From assembly GCF_029953285.1 (NCBI RefSeq), contig NZ_JASAOI010000010.1, forward strand, positions 186,001 through 250,000: a stretch of 64,000 nucleotides of DNA, read 5' to 3'. This document shows positions 43,845-52,631 of the stretch, one piece after another. Every line of letters starts with the position of its first letter. Position 1 is the first letter of the stretch. Source of the stretch: Yinghuangia seranimata (GTDB taxonomy: Bacteria > Actinomycetota > Actinomycetes > Streptomycetales > Streptomycetaceae). The notes under the pieces were generated by a model, which did no database searches, was not told the DNA's origin, and was given only the letters and a program-made list of their open reading frames with translations. Position numbers and translations under genes: made by a program.

Positions 43845-44561
43845 GTGGAGCTTCTGGCGGTGGCCTCCGTGGTGCTGGTCGCGGCCGCGTTGCAGCGCGC
43901 GACCGGGCTCGGGTTCGGCCTGGTGGCCGGGCCCGGCCTCGTCGTGCTCCTGGGGCCCGCGGCCGGGGTCGGGGCGTCGAACGCGGCCGCCGGGGCGATC
44001 AGCGCGGCCGGACTCGCCGTGACGTGGCGCCGTGTACGGCTGCGCGCGATGCTGCCGCTGGTCGCGGCGGCCGTGGTCACCGTTCCGGTCGGGGCGTCGC
44101 TGGTACGGGTGCTGCCCGAGCCCGCGCTGCTCGCGGCGATCGGCGCCGTCGTGGTGGCCGCGGTCGCGGTGACGGCGGCCGGGATACGGGTGCGCTCGCT
44201 GAAGGGCCGTCGCGGCGCGGTCGCCGCCGGGGCCGCCAGCGGGGTCATGAACGCCGCGGCCGGCGTGGGCGGCCCGCCGGTGGCGCTGTACGCGGTGAAC
44301 GCCGGCTGGCAGGGACCCGAGTTCGTCGCGAACGCCCAGTTCTACGGCGTCCTGGTGAACGCGGCCTCCCTCGCCGCGAGGGGCACGCCCGACCTCTCGA
44401 CGGCCGTATGGCTGTGGTGCGCCGGAGCGGTCGCCGCGGGCATCACCCTGGGCCAACTCCTGGCCCGCCGCCTCCCCGCGCACCGGTTGACCGCGGTCGT
44501 CCTCGCACTCGCCTTCGCGGGCGGAGCGGGGACGTTGGCGAAGGGCCTGCTGCGGATCTGA
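43845..44561 (+). CDS. TSUP (TauE/SafE) family membrane permease
   Basis: A 238-aa integral membrane protein. The family features are a first helix with ALQRATGLGFGLVAGP and, in the second half, the mirrored AGAASGVMNAAAGVGGPPVALYAV. About seven helices are visible. TSUP proteins move sulfite, sulfonates or other organic anions. The GTG start lacks a good binding site; GACGAT about 7 bp upstream suggests a leaderless message. No sulfur genes are adjacent. Confidence 0.88.
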   Translation: MELLAVASVVLVAAALQRATGLGFGLVAGPGLVVLLGPAAGVGASNAAAGAISAAGLAVTWRRVRLRAMLPLVAAAVVTVPVGASLVRVLPEPALLAAIGAVVVAAVAVTAAGIRVRSLKGRRGAVAAGAASGVMNAAAGVGGPPVALYAVNAGWQGPEFVANAQFYGVLVNAASLAARGTPDLSTAVWLWCAGAVAAGITLGQLLARRLPAHRLTAVVLALAFAGGAGTLAKGLLRI

Positions 44562-44621
44562 GTATCTCGCCACCGGTCGACGTCCTGACGCAACATCCCT
44601 CAAGACCGGGCCCGTTCATAA

Positions 44622-44640
44622 GGGTGTCCGCAACACACCC
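44622..44640. promoter_or_regulatory. Inverted repeat before the SigE-family sigma gene
   Basis: GGGTGT (44622-44627) and ACACCC (44635-44640) form a perfect inverted repeat with a 7-base spacer, 21 bp before the ATG and just after a possible -10 (CATAAG). It could be an operator or a leader hairpin. Confidence 0.35.
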
Positions 44641-44661
44641 GACCCCCCGGGGGAACGCACG

Positions 44662-45174
44662 ATGAAGCCCGCGCTGGAGCGCCAGTTCGAGGAGTTCGTG
44701 GCGGCGCGCAGCCGTCCGCTGCTGCGCACGGCCTATCTGCTGTGCGGCGACTGGCACTTGGCGGAGGACCTGGTACAGACGGCGCTCGCCAAGCTCTACG
44801 CCGTCTGGCACCGCGTCCACGACACGGAGTCCGTCGAGGCGTACACGCGCCGCGTCCTGGTGCGCGTGTACGTCGACACCCGGCGCAAGCGCAGCAGCCA
44901 GGAACTCCCGTCCGCGGACATCCCGGACCCCGGCGTGCCTCCCGGTGCCGGCGAGGACAGCGCCCGGCGGCTGGCGCTGCTGGCCGCCCTGGCGCGGGTG
45001 ACTCCCGTCTACCGCGCGGTGCTCGTGCTGCGGTTCTGGGAGGACCAGAGCGTCGAGGAGACCGCGGCGCTGCTGGGCAAGAGCTCGGCGGCGGTGCGGT
45101 CCGCGACCACCCGCGGGCTCGAGCAACTGCGGCGCGTGCTCGGGGAGTCCGTGCACGACATCGCCCGTGCCTGA
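44662..45174 (+). CDS. SigE-family (SACE-type) ECF sigma factor
   Basis: A 170-aa ECF sigma factor. Region 2: LLRTAYLLCGDWHLAEDLVQTALAKLYAVWHRV. Region 4: RAVLVLRFWEDQSVEETAALLGKSSAAVRSATTRGLEQLR. The length and the F-E-E-F-V-A-A-R-S start are typical of the actinobacterial SigE-like group. GGGGG precedes the ATG. The membrane protein 30 bp downstream is its probable anti-sigma factor. Confidence 0.92.
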   Translation: MKPALERQFEEFVAARSRPLLRTAYLLCGDWHLAEDLVQTALAKLYAVWHRVHDTESVEAYTRRVLVRVYVDTRRKRSSQELPSADIPDPGVPPGAGEDSARRLALLAALARVTPVYRAVLVLRFWEDQSVEETAALLGKSSAAVRSATTRGLEQLRRVLGESVHDIARA

Positions 45175-45204
45175 CCGGCATCGACGACTACGGAGACAAC
45201 GACC

Positions 45205-46035
45205 ATGCGTGACGAGAACGAGCTGAACGCGATGTTCGACGACCTGCTCACCGACGACCCGCCGGTGATCGTGAACGTGGCCGCGGTGAAGGCGCGCGGC
45301 GCGCGGGTACGGAGGACCGCCCGCATCCGGCTCGCGGCCGGCTCCGTGGCCGTGGCGGCGGTGTTGGGCGGCGCGGTGGTGGGGGCGACCGTGCTGGCGA
45401 AGGGGCCGGCGTCCGAGACCAATCCCGCGGCGGTCCCGCCTTTTGCCGGGCTGCCGTCCCCGTCGGCACCCGCCGGCGGCGGCGCGCCGAGCGGCAAACC
45501 CGTCTCGCCCATGGATTCGAGCGTCCGCCTGTTGGCCGCGGTGTCCGCGCATCTGCCCGCGGGGATCGTCAGCGCCGAGCCCAAGCCCGGTTCCCCGTAC
45601 AGCATGATCCTCACCCGCGAGGACGGTTCCAAGTCCGTCCTGTCCTTCACGGTGGGCAACGCGAAGGCACCCGGCTCCGAGCCCGACGACATGTGCGACC
45701 CGTCGTTCATGCCTGACCGCAAGGGCGCCCCGCTGCCGACCGGCTGCAAGCGGGACACGCTGCCGAACGGCGCCAAGACCATCAGCAGCGACTGGCGCGA
45801 CGGCGAGGGCAAGCGCATCATCTCGCTCGGCCTGATCGCGCCTGGGGGCACGTCCCGCGGCCTCGACAGCAACAACAACCTGGTCGAGGGCCCCGGCGGC
45901 CCCGACGTCCAGCTCCTCACCGTCGCCCAGTTGACCCAACTGGCGTCGCAGCCCGACGTGTACGCCGCCATGGTCGGCGCGGCCTCGGACGCGGTCGAGA
46001 CGCCGCCCGGCTCCACCGGCCGCCCGGCGTCCTGA
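45205..46035 (+). CDS. Probable membrane anti-sigma protein
   Basis: A 276-aa single-pass protein: a cytoplasmic N-terminus (1-38; MRDENELNAMFDDLLTDDPP and basic VRRTARIR), one helix at about 40-62, then a Pro/Ser linker and an extracytoplasmic domain. Two Cys in the outer domain (CDPSF, GCKRDT) may form a disulfide. Its place directly after the sigma factor gene is the main reason for the role. GGAGA precedes the ATG. It ends at a bidirectional terminator. Confidence 0.75.
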   Translation: MRDENELNAMFDDLLTDDPPVIVNVAAVKARGARVRRTARIRLAAGSVAVAAVLGGAVVGATVLAKGPASETNPAAVPPFAGLPSPSAPAGGGAPSGKPVSPMDSSVRLLAAVSAHLPAGIVSAEPKPGSPYSMILTREDGSKSVLSFTVGNAKAPGSEPDDMCDPSFMPDRKGAPLPTGCKRDTLPNGAKTISSDWRDGEGKRIISLGLIAPGGTSRGLDSNNNLVEGPGGPDVQLLTVAQLTQLASQPDVYAAMVGAASDAVETPPGSTGRPAS

Positions 46036-46046
46036 ACAACCGCAGG

Positions 46047-46081
46047 TCCGCGCACCCGCCGCCCTCCGGCGGGTGCGCGGA
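46047..46081. terminator. Bidirectional terminator
   Basis: A perfect 14-bp stem (46047-46060 with 46068-46081) and a 7-base loop, filling the 51-bp gap between convergent genes. Confidence 0.9.
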
Positions 46082-46086
46082 CGCGC

Positions 46087-47067
46087 TTACGGCACGAGCA
46101 CCGTCTTCCCCACGGTGCCCCGCCCCTGCGCCGCGATGTGCGCCTGCGCCGCCTCGCGCAGCGGGAAGGTCTGGAACGCCGGGACCAGCCGGCCCGCCGC
46201 CGCCTCGGCCAGGGAGCGTTCCTCCAGGCCGCGCAGCCCTCCCGGGGCCGACAGCAGGCGCGGGCCGAGGGCGACCGTCGCGCTCAGGACCTTGTCGTAG
46301 AGGTCCTTGCCCGTCAGCTCGGTCGGCTTCCCCGCGGACCAGCCGAACATGATGAACCGGCCGCCGAAGCCGAGCAGTTCGAGGCTCGCGCGGCCCGCGT
46401 CGCCGCCCACGCCGTCGAACGCGACCGTCACGTCGCGGCCGTCGAGCACCTCGCGCACGCGCTCCGGCCAGTCCGCCCGCGTGTAGTCGACGGCGTGCGC
46501 GCCGAGCGCCCGGACCCGCTCGACCTTCGCGTCGCCGCCCGCGATGCCGACGACGGTCGCGCCGACGCCGAGCGCGGCCTGCACCAGCAGCGTTCCGACG
46601 CCGCCCGCCGCCGCGGTGACCAGCACGACGTCGTCGGGGGTCGGCTGCGCGACGTGCAGGATGCCCAGCGCGGTGCGGCCCGTCCCGATCATCGCCACCG
46701 CGGCCTCGAAGCCGAGCCCGTCCGGTATCGGGTGCACGGCATCGGCCTCGCGCACGGCGAGTTCGGCGTAGCCGCCGTTGGCGGTCCCGAGGTGGGCGAC
46801 GACGCGGCGGCCGAGCCACGACGGGTCGACGCCGTCGCCGACCCGGTCGACGACCCCGGCGACCTCGCGCCCGGGCACGATCGGCAGCTCCGGCAGCGGG
46901 AACGGCAGGCCGGCCGCGTCGCCTTCGCGCAACGCGGCGTCGAGCAGGTGGACTCCCGCGGCGCGGACGGCGATGCGGAGCGCGCCGGGGCCCGGCTCCG
47001 GGTCGGGGACTTCGGCGTGGACGAGGTTCTCGGCGGGGCCGAAGGCGCTGAGTGTGATGGCGTGCAC
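46087..47067 (-). CDS. Zinc-binding-dehydrogenase family quinone oxidoreductase
   Basis: A 326-aa MDR-family protein. GroES-like domain (1-115) with VPGREVAGVVDRVGDGVDPSWLGRRV. Rossmann NAD(P)H domain with the quinone-reductase form of the nucleotide loop, AAAGGVGTLLVQAA (about 157-170). The structural and catalytic zinc Cys of alcohol dehydrogenases are absent, as in quinone oxidoreductases. It likely reduces quinones or enones with NADPH. It is divergent from a second enzyme of the same superfamily. Confidence 0.9.
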   Translation of the reverse strand: MHAITLSAFGPAENLVHAEVPDPEPGPGALRIAVRAAGVHLLDAALREGDAAGLPFPLPELPIVPGREVAGVVDRVGDGVDPSWLGRRVVAHLGTANGGYAELAVREADAVHPIPDGLGFEAAVAMIGTGRTALGILHVAQPTPDDVVLVTAAAGGVGTLLVQAALGVGATVVGIAGGDAKVERVRALGAHAVDYTRADWPERVREVLDGRDVTVAFDGVGGDAGRASLELLGFGGRFIMFGWSAGKPTELTGKDLYDKVLSATVALGPRLLSAPGGLRGLEERSLAEAAAGRLVPAFQTFPLREAAQAHIAAQGRGTVGKTVLVP

Positions 47068-47170
47068 GGGTCCTCCGTGAGGTGTGCGGAACTGCGGTGA
47101 TCAACTCCACCAACGCCAACCGCGCAGGGTGCCGGCGGATTTCCGTCGGATGACCGGGATTGCGCGCGGC

Positions 47171-47188
47171 ATCGACCGGGTTGTCGAT
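47171..47188. promoter_or_regulatory. Inverted repeat between two divergent oxidoreductases
   Basis: ATCGAC-CGGGTT-GTCGAT, a perfect 6+6+6 repeat near the middle of the 245-bp divergent region. A candidate shared operator; no regulator gene is adjacent. Confidence 0.4.
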
Positions 47189-47312
47189 ACCCGTCACGCG
47201 ACCTGGGGTTCTCCGCCGCGCCGCGGCCTACCGTCCACGGGACGGCCGCGGCGGCAGCCGACCGCGCCCGAGGCCGCGCCGTGACCGCGTCGGACGAAAG
47301 GACGGAAAGACC

Positions 47313-48239
47313 ATGAAGGCAGCGCTGTTCACCACCTTCGGCGGCCCCGAGGTGCTGCGGCTCGCGGAGACGCCCGCGCCGGCCATACGCCCGGGGGCGG
47401 TACGCGTCGCGGTCCGCGCGGCGGGTGTGCTGCCGTTCGACACGGGCCTGCGCGCGGGCAAGTTCCCGCCGACGATGACACCGGGGTTCCCCGACAAACC
47501 TGCTGTTCCGGGCAACGAGTTCGCGGGCGTCGTCGCGGAGGTCGGCGACGGGGTGACCGGGTTCGCGCCCGGCGACGAGGTCCTGGGGTTCTCGACGACG
47601 GGCGGGTACGCGGAGGAGATCGTGGTGCCGGCCGACCAGCTGGCCGCGAAACCGGCCTCGATGCCGTGGGACGTGGCGGCGGCGCTGTCCGGGAACGGGC
47701 AGGGCGCGTACCTGGCGCTGCGTCAGCTCGCCGTCGGGCCGGGCGACACCGTGCTCGTGCACGGCGCGGCGGGCGGCCTCGGCACGATCGTCGTCCAGCT
47801 GGCACGGGCGTGGGGCGCGGCCCGGGTGGTCGGGACGGCGAGCGAGGCCAACCACGACTACCTGCGCTCCCTCGGCGCGGTGCCGGTGACGTACGGTCCG
47901 GGCCTGGCGGACCGGGTCAGGGCGGTGGCACCGGACGGCGTCGACGCCGCCCTGGACACCGCGGGCCCCGACGCGCTGTACGCGTCGGTCGAGGTGGTCG
48001 CCGACCGCGGCCGGATCCTGACGATGGTCGCGGACGAGACCGCCCGCGACCTGGGCCTGCCGGAGTGGTCGGGTGTGCGTTCCGGCGCGCTGCTGGGCGA
48101 GTTGGCGCAGTTGTGGGTGGACGGCGCGTTCACGCTGCACATCCGCGCGACGTACCCGCTGGAGCGGGCCGCGGACGCGCACCGCGACGTCGAGCGCGGA
48201 CACGGGCGCGGCAAGGTCGTGCTGACCGTGGCGGGCTAG
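47313..48239 (+). CDS. NADP-dependent oxidoreductase, quinone oxidoreductase type
   Basis: A 308-aa MDR-family protein. GroES-like domain with VPGNEFAGVVAEVGDGVTGFAPGDEV, nucleotide loop GAAGGLGTIVVQLARAWGAARVVGTAS, C-terminal RGHGRGKVVLTV typical of this subfamily. No zinc ligands. GAAAGGACGG lies upstream of the ATG. It is divergent from the related gene at 46087, which suggests an old duplication and shared control. Confidence 0.9.
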   Translation: MKAALFTTFGGPEVLRLAETPAPAIRPGAVRVAVRAAGVLPFDTGLRAGKFPPTMTPGFPDKPAVPGNEFAGVVAEVGDGVTGFAPGDEVLGFSTTGGYAEEIVVPADQLAAKPASMPWDVAAALSGNGQGAYLALRQLAVGPGDTVLVHGAAGGLGTIVVQLARAWGAARVVGTASEANHDYLRSLGAVPVTYGPGLADRVRAVAPDGVDAALDTAGPDALYASVEVVADRGRILTMVADETARDLGLPEWSGVRSGALLGELAQLWVDGAFTLHIRATYPLERAADAHRDVERGHGRGKVVLTVAG

Positions 48240-48253
48240 CGAAGCGAAGGGGC

Positions 48254-48281
48254 GGCGGCCCGGTCAGTGCCCCGGGCCGCC
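48254..48281. terminator. Terminator overlapping the end of the SpoIIE-type gene
   Basis: A perfect 10-bp stem (48254-48263 with 48272-48281) and an 8-base loop. It starts 15 bp after the plus-strand stop and overlaps the last codons of the convergent gene. Confidence 0.7.
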
Positions 48282-49499
48282 CTCTGGTGCGTGCCCGTCA
48301 CCCGTCGGCGCGTGCCCGTCACCCGCCGGGGCGTGCCCGTCGCCGGCCGGGCCGGCCGCCGCGCGGGCGAGCGCGATGATCAGCGCGTCGTCGGTGAAGG
48401 GCAGCCAGCCGACGTGCCGGCTCAGGTCGTCGCCGAGCCGTTCGACCGCGACCGCGGGGTCGTGCACGTACGCGGTGCCGCCGAGCAGCTTGGTGATGCG
48501 CTCGACCAGCAGGTAGTCGCAGCCGTCCGCGTTGCGCGCGTCGGCGACCCCGTCGGTGACGAGGACGAGCAGGTCGCGGCCGCCGAACGGCACCGCCCAC
48601 GCTTCGGAGCCGTTCGCCGCGGCGAGTTCGGTCAGGCCGAGCGGCAGGCCGGGGTCGGGGGGTTCCAGGACGCGCACGCCGCCGTCCGCGCCGATGAGCA
48701 CGGGCTGCTCGTGGCCCCGGTGCAGGAACTCGACCTCCCCGTCCCTGACCTCGACGAGCAGCGCGGTGACGAACTGTTCGGCGGGCGCGTTGCGGACGAT
48801 GCTCTCGTCGATGAGCCGCGCCACGTCGGCCAGCTCCGGCTGGTTGTAGGCGGCTTCGCGGAACGCGCCGATGGTGATCGACGCGGTGCGGACCGCGCCG
48901 AGGCCCTTGCCCAGCACGTCCCCGATGATCATGCGCATGCCGTGCGGCGTGTCGAGCGCGAGGTACAGGTCGCCGCCGAGTTCGGCCTCGTCGGCCATCG
49001 CGAAGTAGCGCACGGCGAGCCGTACGCCGCCGAGCCCGTCGGGCGGCGGCAGGAGGATCGCGCGTTGGGCGGCGACGGCGACCTGGGACAGCGCGACCAG
49101 CGACCGCTCGTACCGCAGGCGCGCGGCCGACAGGTACATGGCCAGGCCGGTCGCCATGACGTATATCCAGGTGCTGACCTGGAAGAGCTCGGTGTTCTGG
49201 TAGCCGTCCTCGGACGCGAGCCAGTAGCGCAGCGGCAGCGACACGCTCCCGATCGCCAGGATGGCGAGGGGCCGCGCGGTGGCGGCGGCGAGGGTCGGGG
49301 CGAGCAGGAGGAACGGGTAGTAGACGGTGTCGGGCCCGGTCGCCAGGTCGACGACGGTGACCACGACGAGGATGGCGACGGGCAGCCCGACCTGCCGCAA
49401 CAGCGGCCGTGTGGCGGTTGCGGTCGCACGCTGCGCGTCGAGACCGATCATCTGTCCCATGGTCGCCAACGACGGCGCCCCTGCCGCGCTTTGCGGCAT
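48264..49499 (-). CDS. Membrane-bound SpoIIE/PP2C-type serine phosphatase
   Basis: About 411 aa. Four helices (roughly residues 35-130; VGLPVAILVVVTVVDL, YYPFLLLAPTLAAATA, PLAILAIGSVSLPL, WIYVMATGLAMYL) lead to a SpoIIE phosphatase domain. Metal ligands are visible in ELGGDLYLA, IGDVLGKG, LVTDGVADAR and FTDDALIIAL. It should dephosphorylate an anti-anti-sigma factor. The start is uncertain: ATGs at 49499 and 49460 and a TTG/GTG further upstream all lack strong binding sites. The C-terminal tail holds three GDGHAP heptads from a 21-bp repeat. Confidence 0.88.
   Translation of the reverse strand: MPQSAAGAPSLATMGQMIGLDAQRATATATRPLLRQVGLPVAILVVVTVVDLATGPDTVYYPFLLLAPTLAAATARPLAILAIGSVSLPLRYWLASEDGYQNTELFQVSTWIYVMATGLAMYLSAARLRYERSLVALSQVAVAAQRAILLPPPDGLGGVRLAVRYFAMADEAELGGDLYLALDTPHGMRMIIGDVLGKGLGAVRTASITIGAFREAAYNQPELADVARLIDESIVRNAPAEQFVTALLVEVRDGEVEFLHRGHEQPVLIGADGGVRVLEPPDPGLPLGLTELAAANGSEAWAVPFGGRDLLVLVTDGVADARNADGCDYLLVERITKLLGGTAYVHDPAVAVERLGDDLSRHVGWLPFTDDALIIALARAAAGPAGDGHAPAGDGHAPTGDGHAPEGGPGH
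48286..48348. repeat. Three 21-bp tandem repeats in the phosphatase gene tail
   Basis: Units at 48286-48306, 48307-48327 and 48328-48348 share GCGTGCCCGTC and are in frame, encoding three near-identical heptads (A-x-GDGHAP). Copy number may vary between strains. Confidence 0.85.
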
Positions 49500-49608
49500 C
49501 CGCCGATCGGGTGACGCGCGGCCGTCCCCGCGAATCAGCCCCCGGAATGACCGGGAATCGCGCACGAACAAACGGCGGGAACGAACGGGAGCGAACGGGA
49601 ACGACCTA

Positions 49609-49644
49609 AGGGGTCCAGGCGCCCCCTACAGCGCCTGGACCCCT
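49609..49644 (-). terminator. Terminator of the 60-aa basic protein gene
   Basis: A perfect 14-bp stem (49609-49622 with 49631-49644) with an 8-base loop, 57 bp beyond the stop. Confidence 0.85.
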
Positions 49645-49700
49645 GTGTGGTCCGACCGGTCCTCGCACCCCGCGTGGCTGCGAACCGGCCGGCTGCCGGC

Positions 49701-49883
49701 TCACGCCGCGCGGCTGGTTGCTCGCGCGAGGCCACCGGCTACCCGTGCGTCGGAATCGACCTCGGCGCGCTGCGTGCGGCGGGCGGCGCGGCGGCCGCGC
49801 AGGGCGAGGGTGACGACGCGCTCGTGCTGGGCGTCGCGGTGGAGCTCCTGCTGGCGGGCCTGGAAGAGCTGGTACTGCATCAT
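49701..49883 (-). CDS. Small basic protein, 60 aa
   Basis: MMQYQLFQARQQELHRDAQHERVV followed by an Arg/Ala-rich stretch. It looks like the small conserved proteins of actinobacteria that begin M-x-QY and end in a basic helix, with no known function. AAGGAG 8 bp before the ATG is one of the best binding sites in the window and decides that this is a real gene. It has its own terminator. Confidence 0.7.
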   Translation of the reverse strand: MMQYQLFQARQQELHRDAQHERVVTLALRGRRAARRTQRAEVDSDARVAGGLARATSRAA

Positions 49884-49953
49884 CTCGGTGACTCCTTATG
49901 GCGTTTCCCCCGCCCGGTTGTCCGTCCGGGGGCTTCCCCGGCGTCCGGGGCAT

Positions 49954-50063
49954 GCCTTAAGGTTCGCGCCCCAGAGGGGCCCGGGGCATCGGGCGGATGC
50001 CCGATCTTGACGGCCCGGGGGGCCTTAGACGCCTCCTAAGGCACCTCAGAACGCGCCTAAGGC
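49954..50063. promoter_or_regulatory. Cluster of GCCTWAGGC-type sites in a divergent promoter region
   Basis: Four related sites: GCCTTAAGG (49954-49962), GCCTTAG (50022-50028) and CTAAGGC (50036-50042) as a 7-bp inverted repeat, and GCCTAAGGC (50055-50063, perfect palindrome). They lie between the small basic protein gene (start 49883) and the DUF2079 gene (start 50157). Confidence 0.5.
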
Positions 50064-50156
50064 CCCTGCCGATTTCGCCCGAAAGAGTGCTTCCGGCGGG
50101 CTGTCGGCCGCAGTCGCCCGCGCGGGCCCGCGGGCCGCCGTAGGGTCCCAGCCACC

Positions 50157-51683
50157 ATGGCCACCACACCTCCTCGCACCCCGTCCGACGCCCGGTCGTC
50201 CGCCCTGGCGAAGGTCGGACGACCGCGTCCCGGAACGGCGCTGGTGCACGTTCCGCGGACGCCGCCGAAGCCGCGGCGCGGCCCGCTGTTCCGGGCGGCG
50301 GACGTGCCGTACTTGATCGGGCCGGCGGCGTTCGTCCTGTACGCGACGTACTCGCTGCTCAAGCACCGCCGCATGGAGACGCACGCCTACGATCTGGGCC
50401 TGTTCGAGCAGGTGGTGCGCAACTACGCGCACTTCCGCGCGCCCGTCTCGGACATCCGCGAGCCGGGTTTCAACGTGCTCGGCGAGCACTTCCACCCGGT
50501 CCTCGCGCTGCTGGGCCCGGTGTACCGGCTGCTCCCGTCGGCCGACACGCTGCTGGTGGCGCAGGCGATGCTGATCGCGCTGTCGGCTGTGCCGATGACC
50601 CGGATCGGGCAGCGGGCGTTCGGGCCGTTGGGCGGTGCGGTGTTCGGGGCGGCGTACGCGCTGTCGTGGGGCCTGCAGAGCGCGGTGTCGTTCGAGTTCC
50701 ACGAGGTCTGCTTCGCGGTGCCGATGCTGGCGTTCGGCCTGGAGCGGTTCCTCAAGGCCGAGTACGGCGCGGGGATGGCGTGGCTGTGCGCGTCGATGCT
50801 GGTGAAGGAGGACCTGGCGCTCGCGGTGGCGGCCGCGTCGGTGTTCCTGGCGGTGCGCCGCCAGTGGCGGTGGGCGGTGGTCGCGGCCGTTGCCGGGGTG
50901 GCGGTGTTCACGCTGGTGGTGTTCGTCGTGCTGCCGGCGATCAACCCGCACGGCGCGTACCCGTTCTGGGAGAGCATGGACGGCGGCGGCGCCCGCATCG
51001 GGTCGGCGGCGGCCGGCAACCGGGACCACGACGTGCCGGTCGGGACGCTGCTGCTGGGGCTGCCGCACAACATGCTGCTGCCGTCGCAGAAGTGGATGAC
51101 GCTGTTCACCCTTCTGCTGCCGACGGGATTCCTGGCGCTGCGCTCGCCGCTGCTGGCGATGGCGGTGCCGACGCTGCTGTGGCGGTTCACGTCCAGCAAC
51201 CAGCTGTACTGGGGGCCGTGGTTCCACTACAGCGCGGTCCTGATGCCCATCGTGTTCGCGGCGTTCGCCGACGCCGTGGTGACGCTGCGCGCGTCGCGCC
51301 GCGACTGGCTGCGCCGGTACGCGGCCAAGGCCGCGATCGTGCCGCTGGCCGTGTCGCTCGCGCTGTGCCGGGACTTCCCGATGCTGGAGCTGGCGCACAA
51401 GCGCGCGTGGGCGGTCGAGGACAAGGTGGAGCGGGCGTACCGGATCGTCGCCCTGGTGCCGGACGACGTCCAGGTCACCTCGACCGAGCGGCTGGCGCCG
51501 CACCTGACGTCCCGCACCCGGGTCACGAACTTCCCGGTGGTGCTGCCCGGGCCCGGCTGGGCGGTGGTGGACGTGTGGGACGGCAAGCAGGAGTGGGTGT
51601 CGGCGTGGACGGCCGAACTGGAGCGCAACGGCTTCCGGCCGGTGGCGTCGGACGCGGGGGTGACGCTGCTGCGGCGGGACTGA
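50157..51683 (+). CDS. DUF2079 polytopic membrane protein
   Basis: A 508-aa membrane protein. After a basic, Pro-rich N-terminus of about 45 residues come roughly nine helices. The loop after the first helix has the family motif HAYDLGLFEQVVRNYAHFRAP and GEHFHPVLALLGPVYRL, and later ASMLVKEDLALAVAAA. DUF2079 proteins resemble glycosyltransferase GT-C enzymes with an acidic motif in the first loop, so a lipid-linked sugar transferase role is possible. TAGGGT lies about 10 bp before the ATG. Confidence 0.88.
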   Translation: MATTPPRTPSDARSSALAKVGRPRPGTALVHVPRTPPKPRRGPLFRAADVPYLIGPAAFVLYATYSLLKHRRMETHAYDLGLFEQVVRNYAHFRAPVSDIREPGFNVLGEHFHPVLALLGPVYRLLPSADTLLVAQAMLIALSAVPMTRIGQRAFGPLGGAVFGAAYALSWGLQSAVSFEFHEVCFAVPMLAFGLERFLKAEYGAGMAWLCASMLVKEDLALAVAAASVFLAVRRQWRWAVVAAVAGVAVFTLVVFVVLPAINPHGAYPFWESMDGGGARIGSAAAGNRDHDVPVGTLLLGLPHNMLLPSQKWMTLFTLLLPTGFLALRSPLLAMAVPTLLWRFTSSNQLYWGPWFHYSAVLMPIVFAAFADAVVTLRASRRDWLRRYAAKAAIVPLAVSLALCRDFPMLELAHKRAWAVEDKVERAYRIVALVPDDVQVTSTERLAPHLTSRTRVTNFPVVLPGPGWAVVDVWDGKQEWVSAWTAELERNGFRPVASDAGVTLLRRD

Positions 51684-51694
51684 CGGACCGGCCG

Positions 51695-52609
51695 TCAGGC
51701 CGCGCCGACCTCCGGGAGGATCGTCTCGGCGGTGTCGCGCACGGCCTCCATGTACGCCCGCATGCGCGCGTTCTCGGCGGAGGTCAGCCACACCAGCGCG
51801 TGCTCGATGCGGCGCGCGTCCAGCAGCGGGACGTACACGACGTCCGGCCGCGTGTAGAAGTCCAGCACCTGGCTGTCACCGACGCACACCGCCTGCCCGG
51901 AGGCGACCAGCGCGAGGAACTCGGGGTAGGTCGCGCAGCGCTGCGAGGTGCGCCCGATCGACCGGCCGCCGGGCGTCCAGCGCGGGTGGTACGGCTCGAT
52001 CCAGTAGTCCGGGACGCCTTCGACCAGCGACGGGAACGCCATTCCGGCGAGGTCCTCCAGCACCAGCGACTCGCGCTGGGCGAGCCGGTGCCCGGACGGC
52101 AGGCCCGCGTACGTCTGGCGGCGCGGCAGGATCAGCCCGACGGTGACGTCGGGCTCGACGAGCGGCGAGAGCGTGATCATCATGTCGAGCTCGCCGTCGC
52201 GCAGCGGGAAGATGTACTCCCCGATCTGCACCTCGTTGATCTCGACGGTGCAGTCCGGGTGCCGTTCGCGGAACACCCGGGCGGCGGCGTGCGCCTGGGC
52301 GCCGGCGAGGTCGCCGAGGAAGCCGATGCGCAGCGTCCCGGCGATGCCCTTGGCGGTGATGGCGGCGCGGCCGACGGCCTGCTGGATGCCGACGTAGTGC
52401 GGGTGCAGGTCGTCGTACAGCTGCCTGCCGAGCGCGGTCAGCTCGACCTTGCGGCTGGTGCGTTCGAACAGCGGCCCGCCGAGCCGCCGCTCGACCTTCT
52501 TGATGGTCTGGCTGACCATGGCGGCGGACACGTGGAGGCGCTCCCCGGTACGTCCGAAGTGGAGCTCCTCCGCGAGGGTCAGGAAGATCTCGATCTCGTG
52601 CCGCTCCAT
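51695..52609 (-). CDS. LysR-family transcriptional regulator
   Basis: A 304-aa regulator. The N-terminal winged helix is MERHEIEIFLTLAEELHFGRTGERLHVSAAMVSQTIKKVERRLG, followed by a type-2 periplasmic-binding-like effector domain (GTLRIGFLGDLAG). GGAGA precedes the ATG by 6 bp. The molybdopterin oxidoreductase gene lies directly upstream on the same strand, with a terminator between, so the regulator may control that enzyme although not arranged divergently. Paired 14-bp inverted repeats upstream are candidate binding sites. Confidence 0.92.
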   Translation of the reverse strand: MERHEIEIFLTLAEELHFGRTGERLHVSAAMVSQTIKKVERRLGGPLFERTSRKVELTALGRQLYDDLHPHYVGIQQAVGRAAITAKGIAGTLRIGFLGDLAGAQAHAAARVFRERHPDCTVEINEVQIGEYIFPLRDGELDMMITLSPLVEPDVTVGLILPRRQTYAGLPSGHRLAQRESLVLEDLAGMAFPSLVEGVPDYWIEPYHPRWTPGGRSIGRTSQRCATYPEFLALVASGQAVCVGDSQVLDFYTRPDVVYVPLLDARRIEHALVWLTSAENARMRAYMEAVRDTAETILPEVGAA

Positions 52610-52631
52610 CAATGGTCTCCCTCCGGACCGA

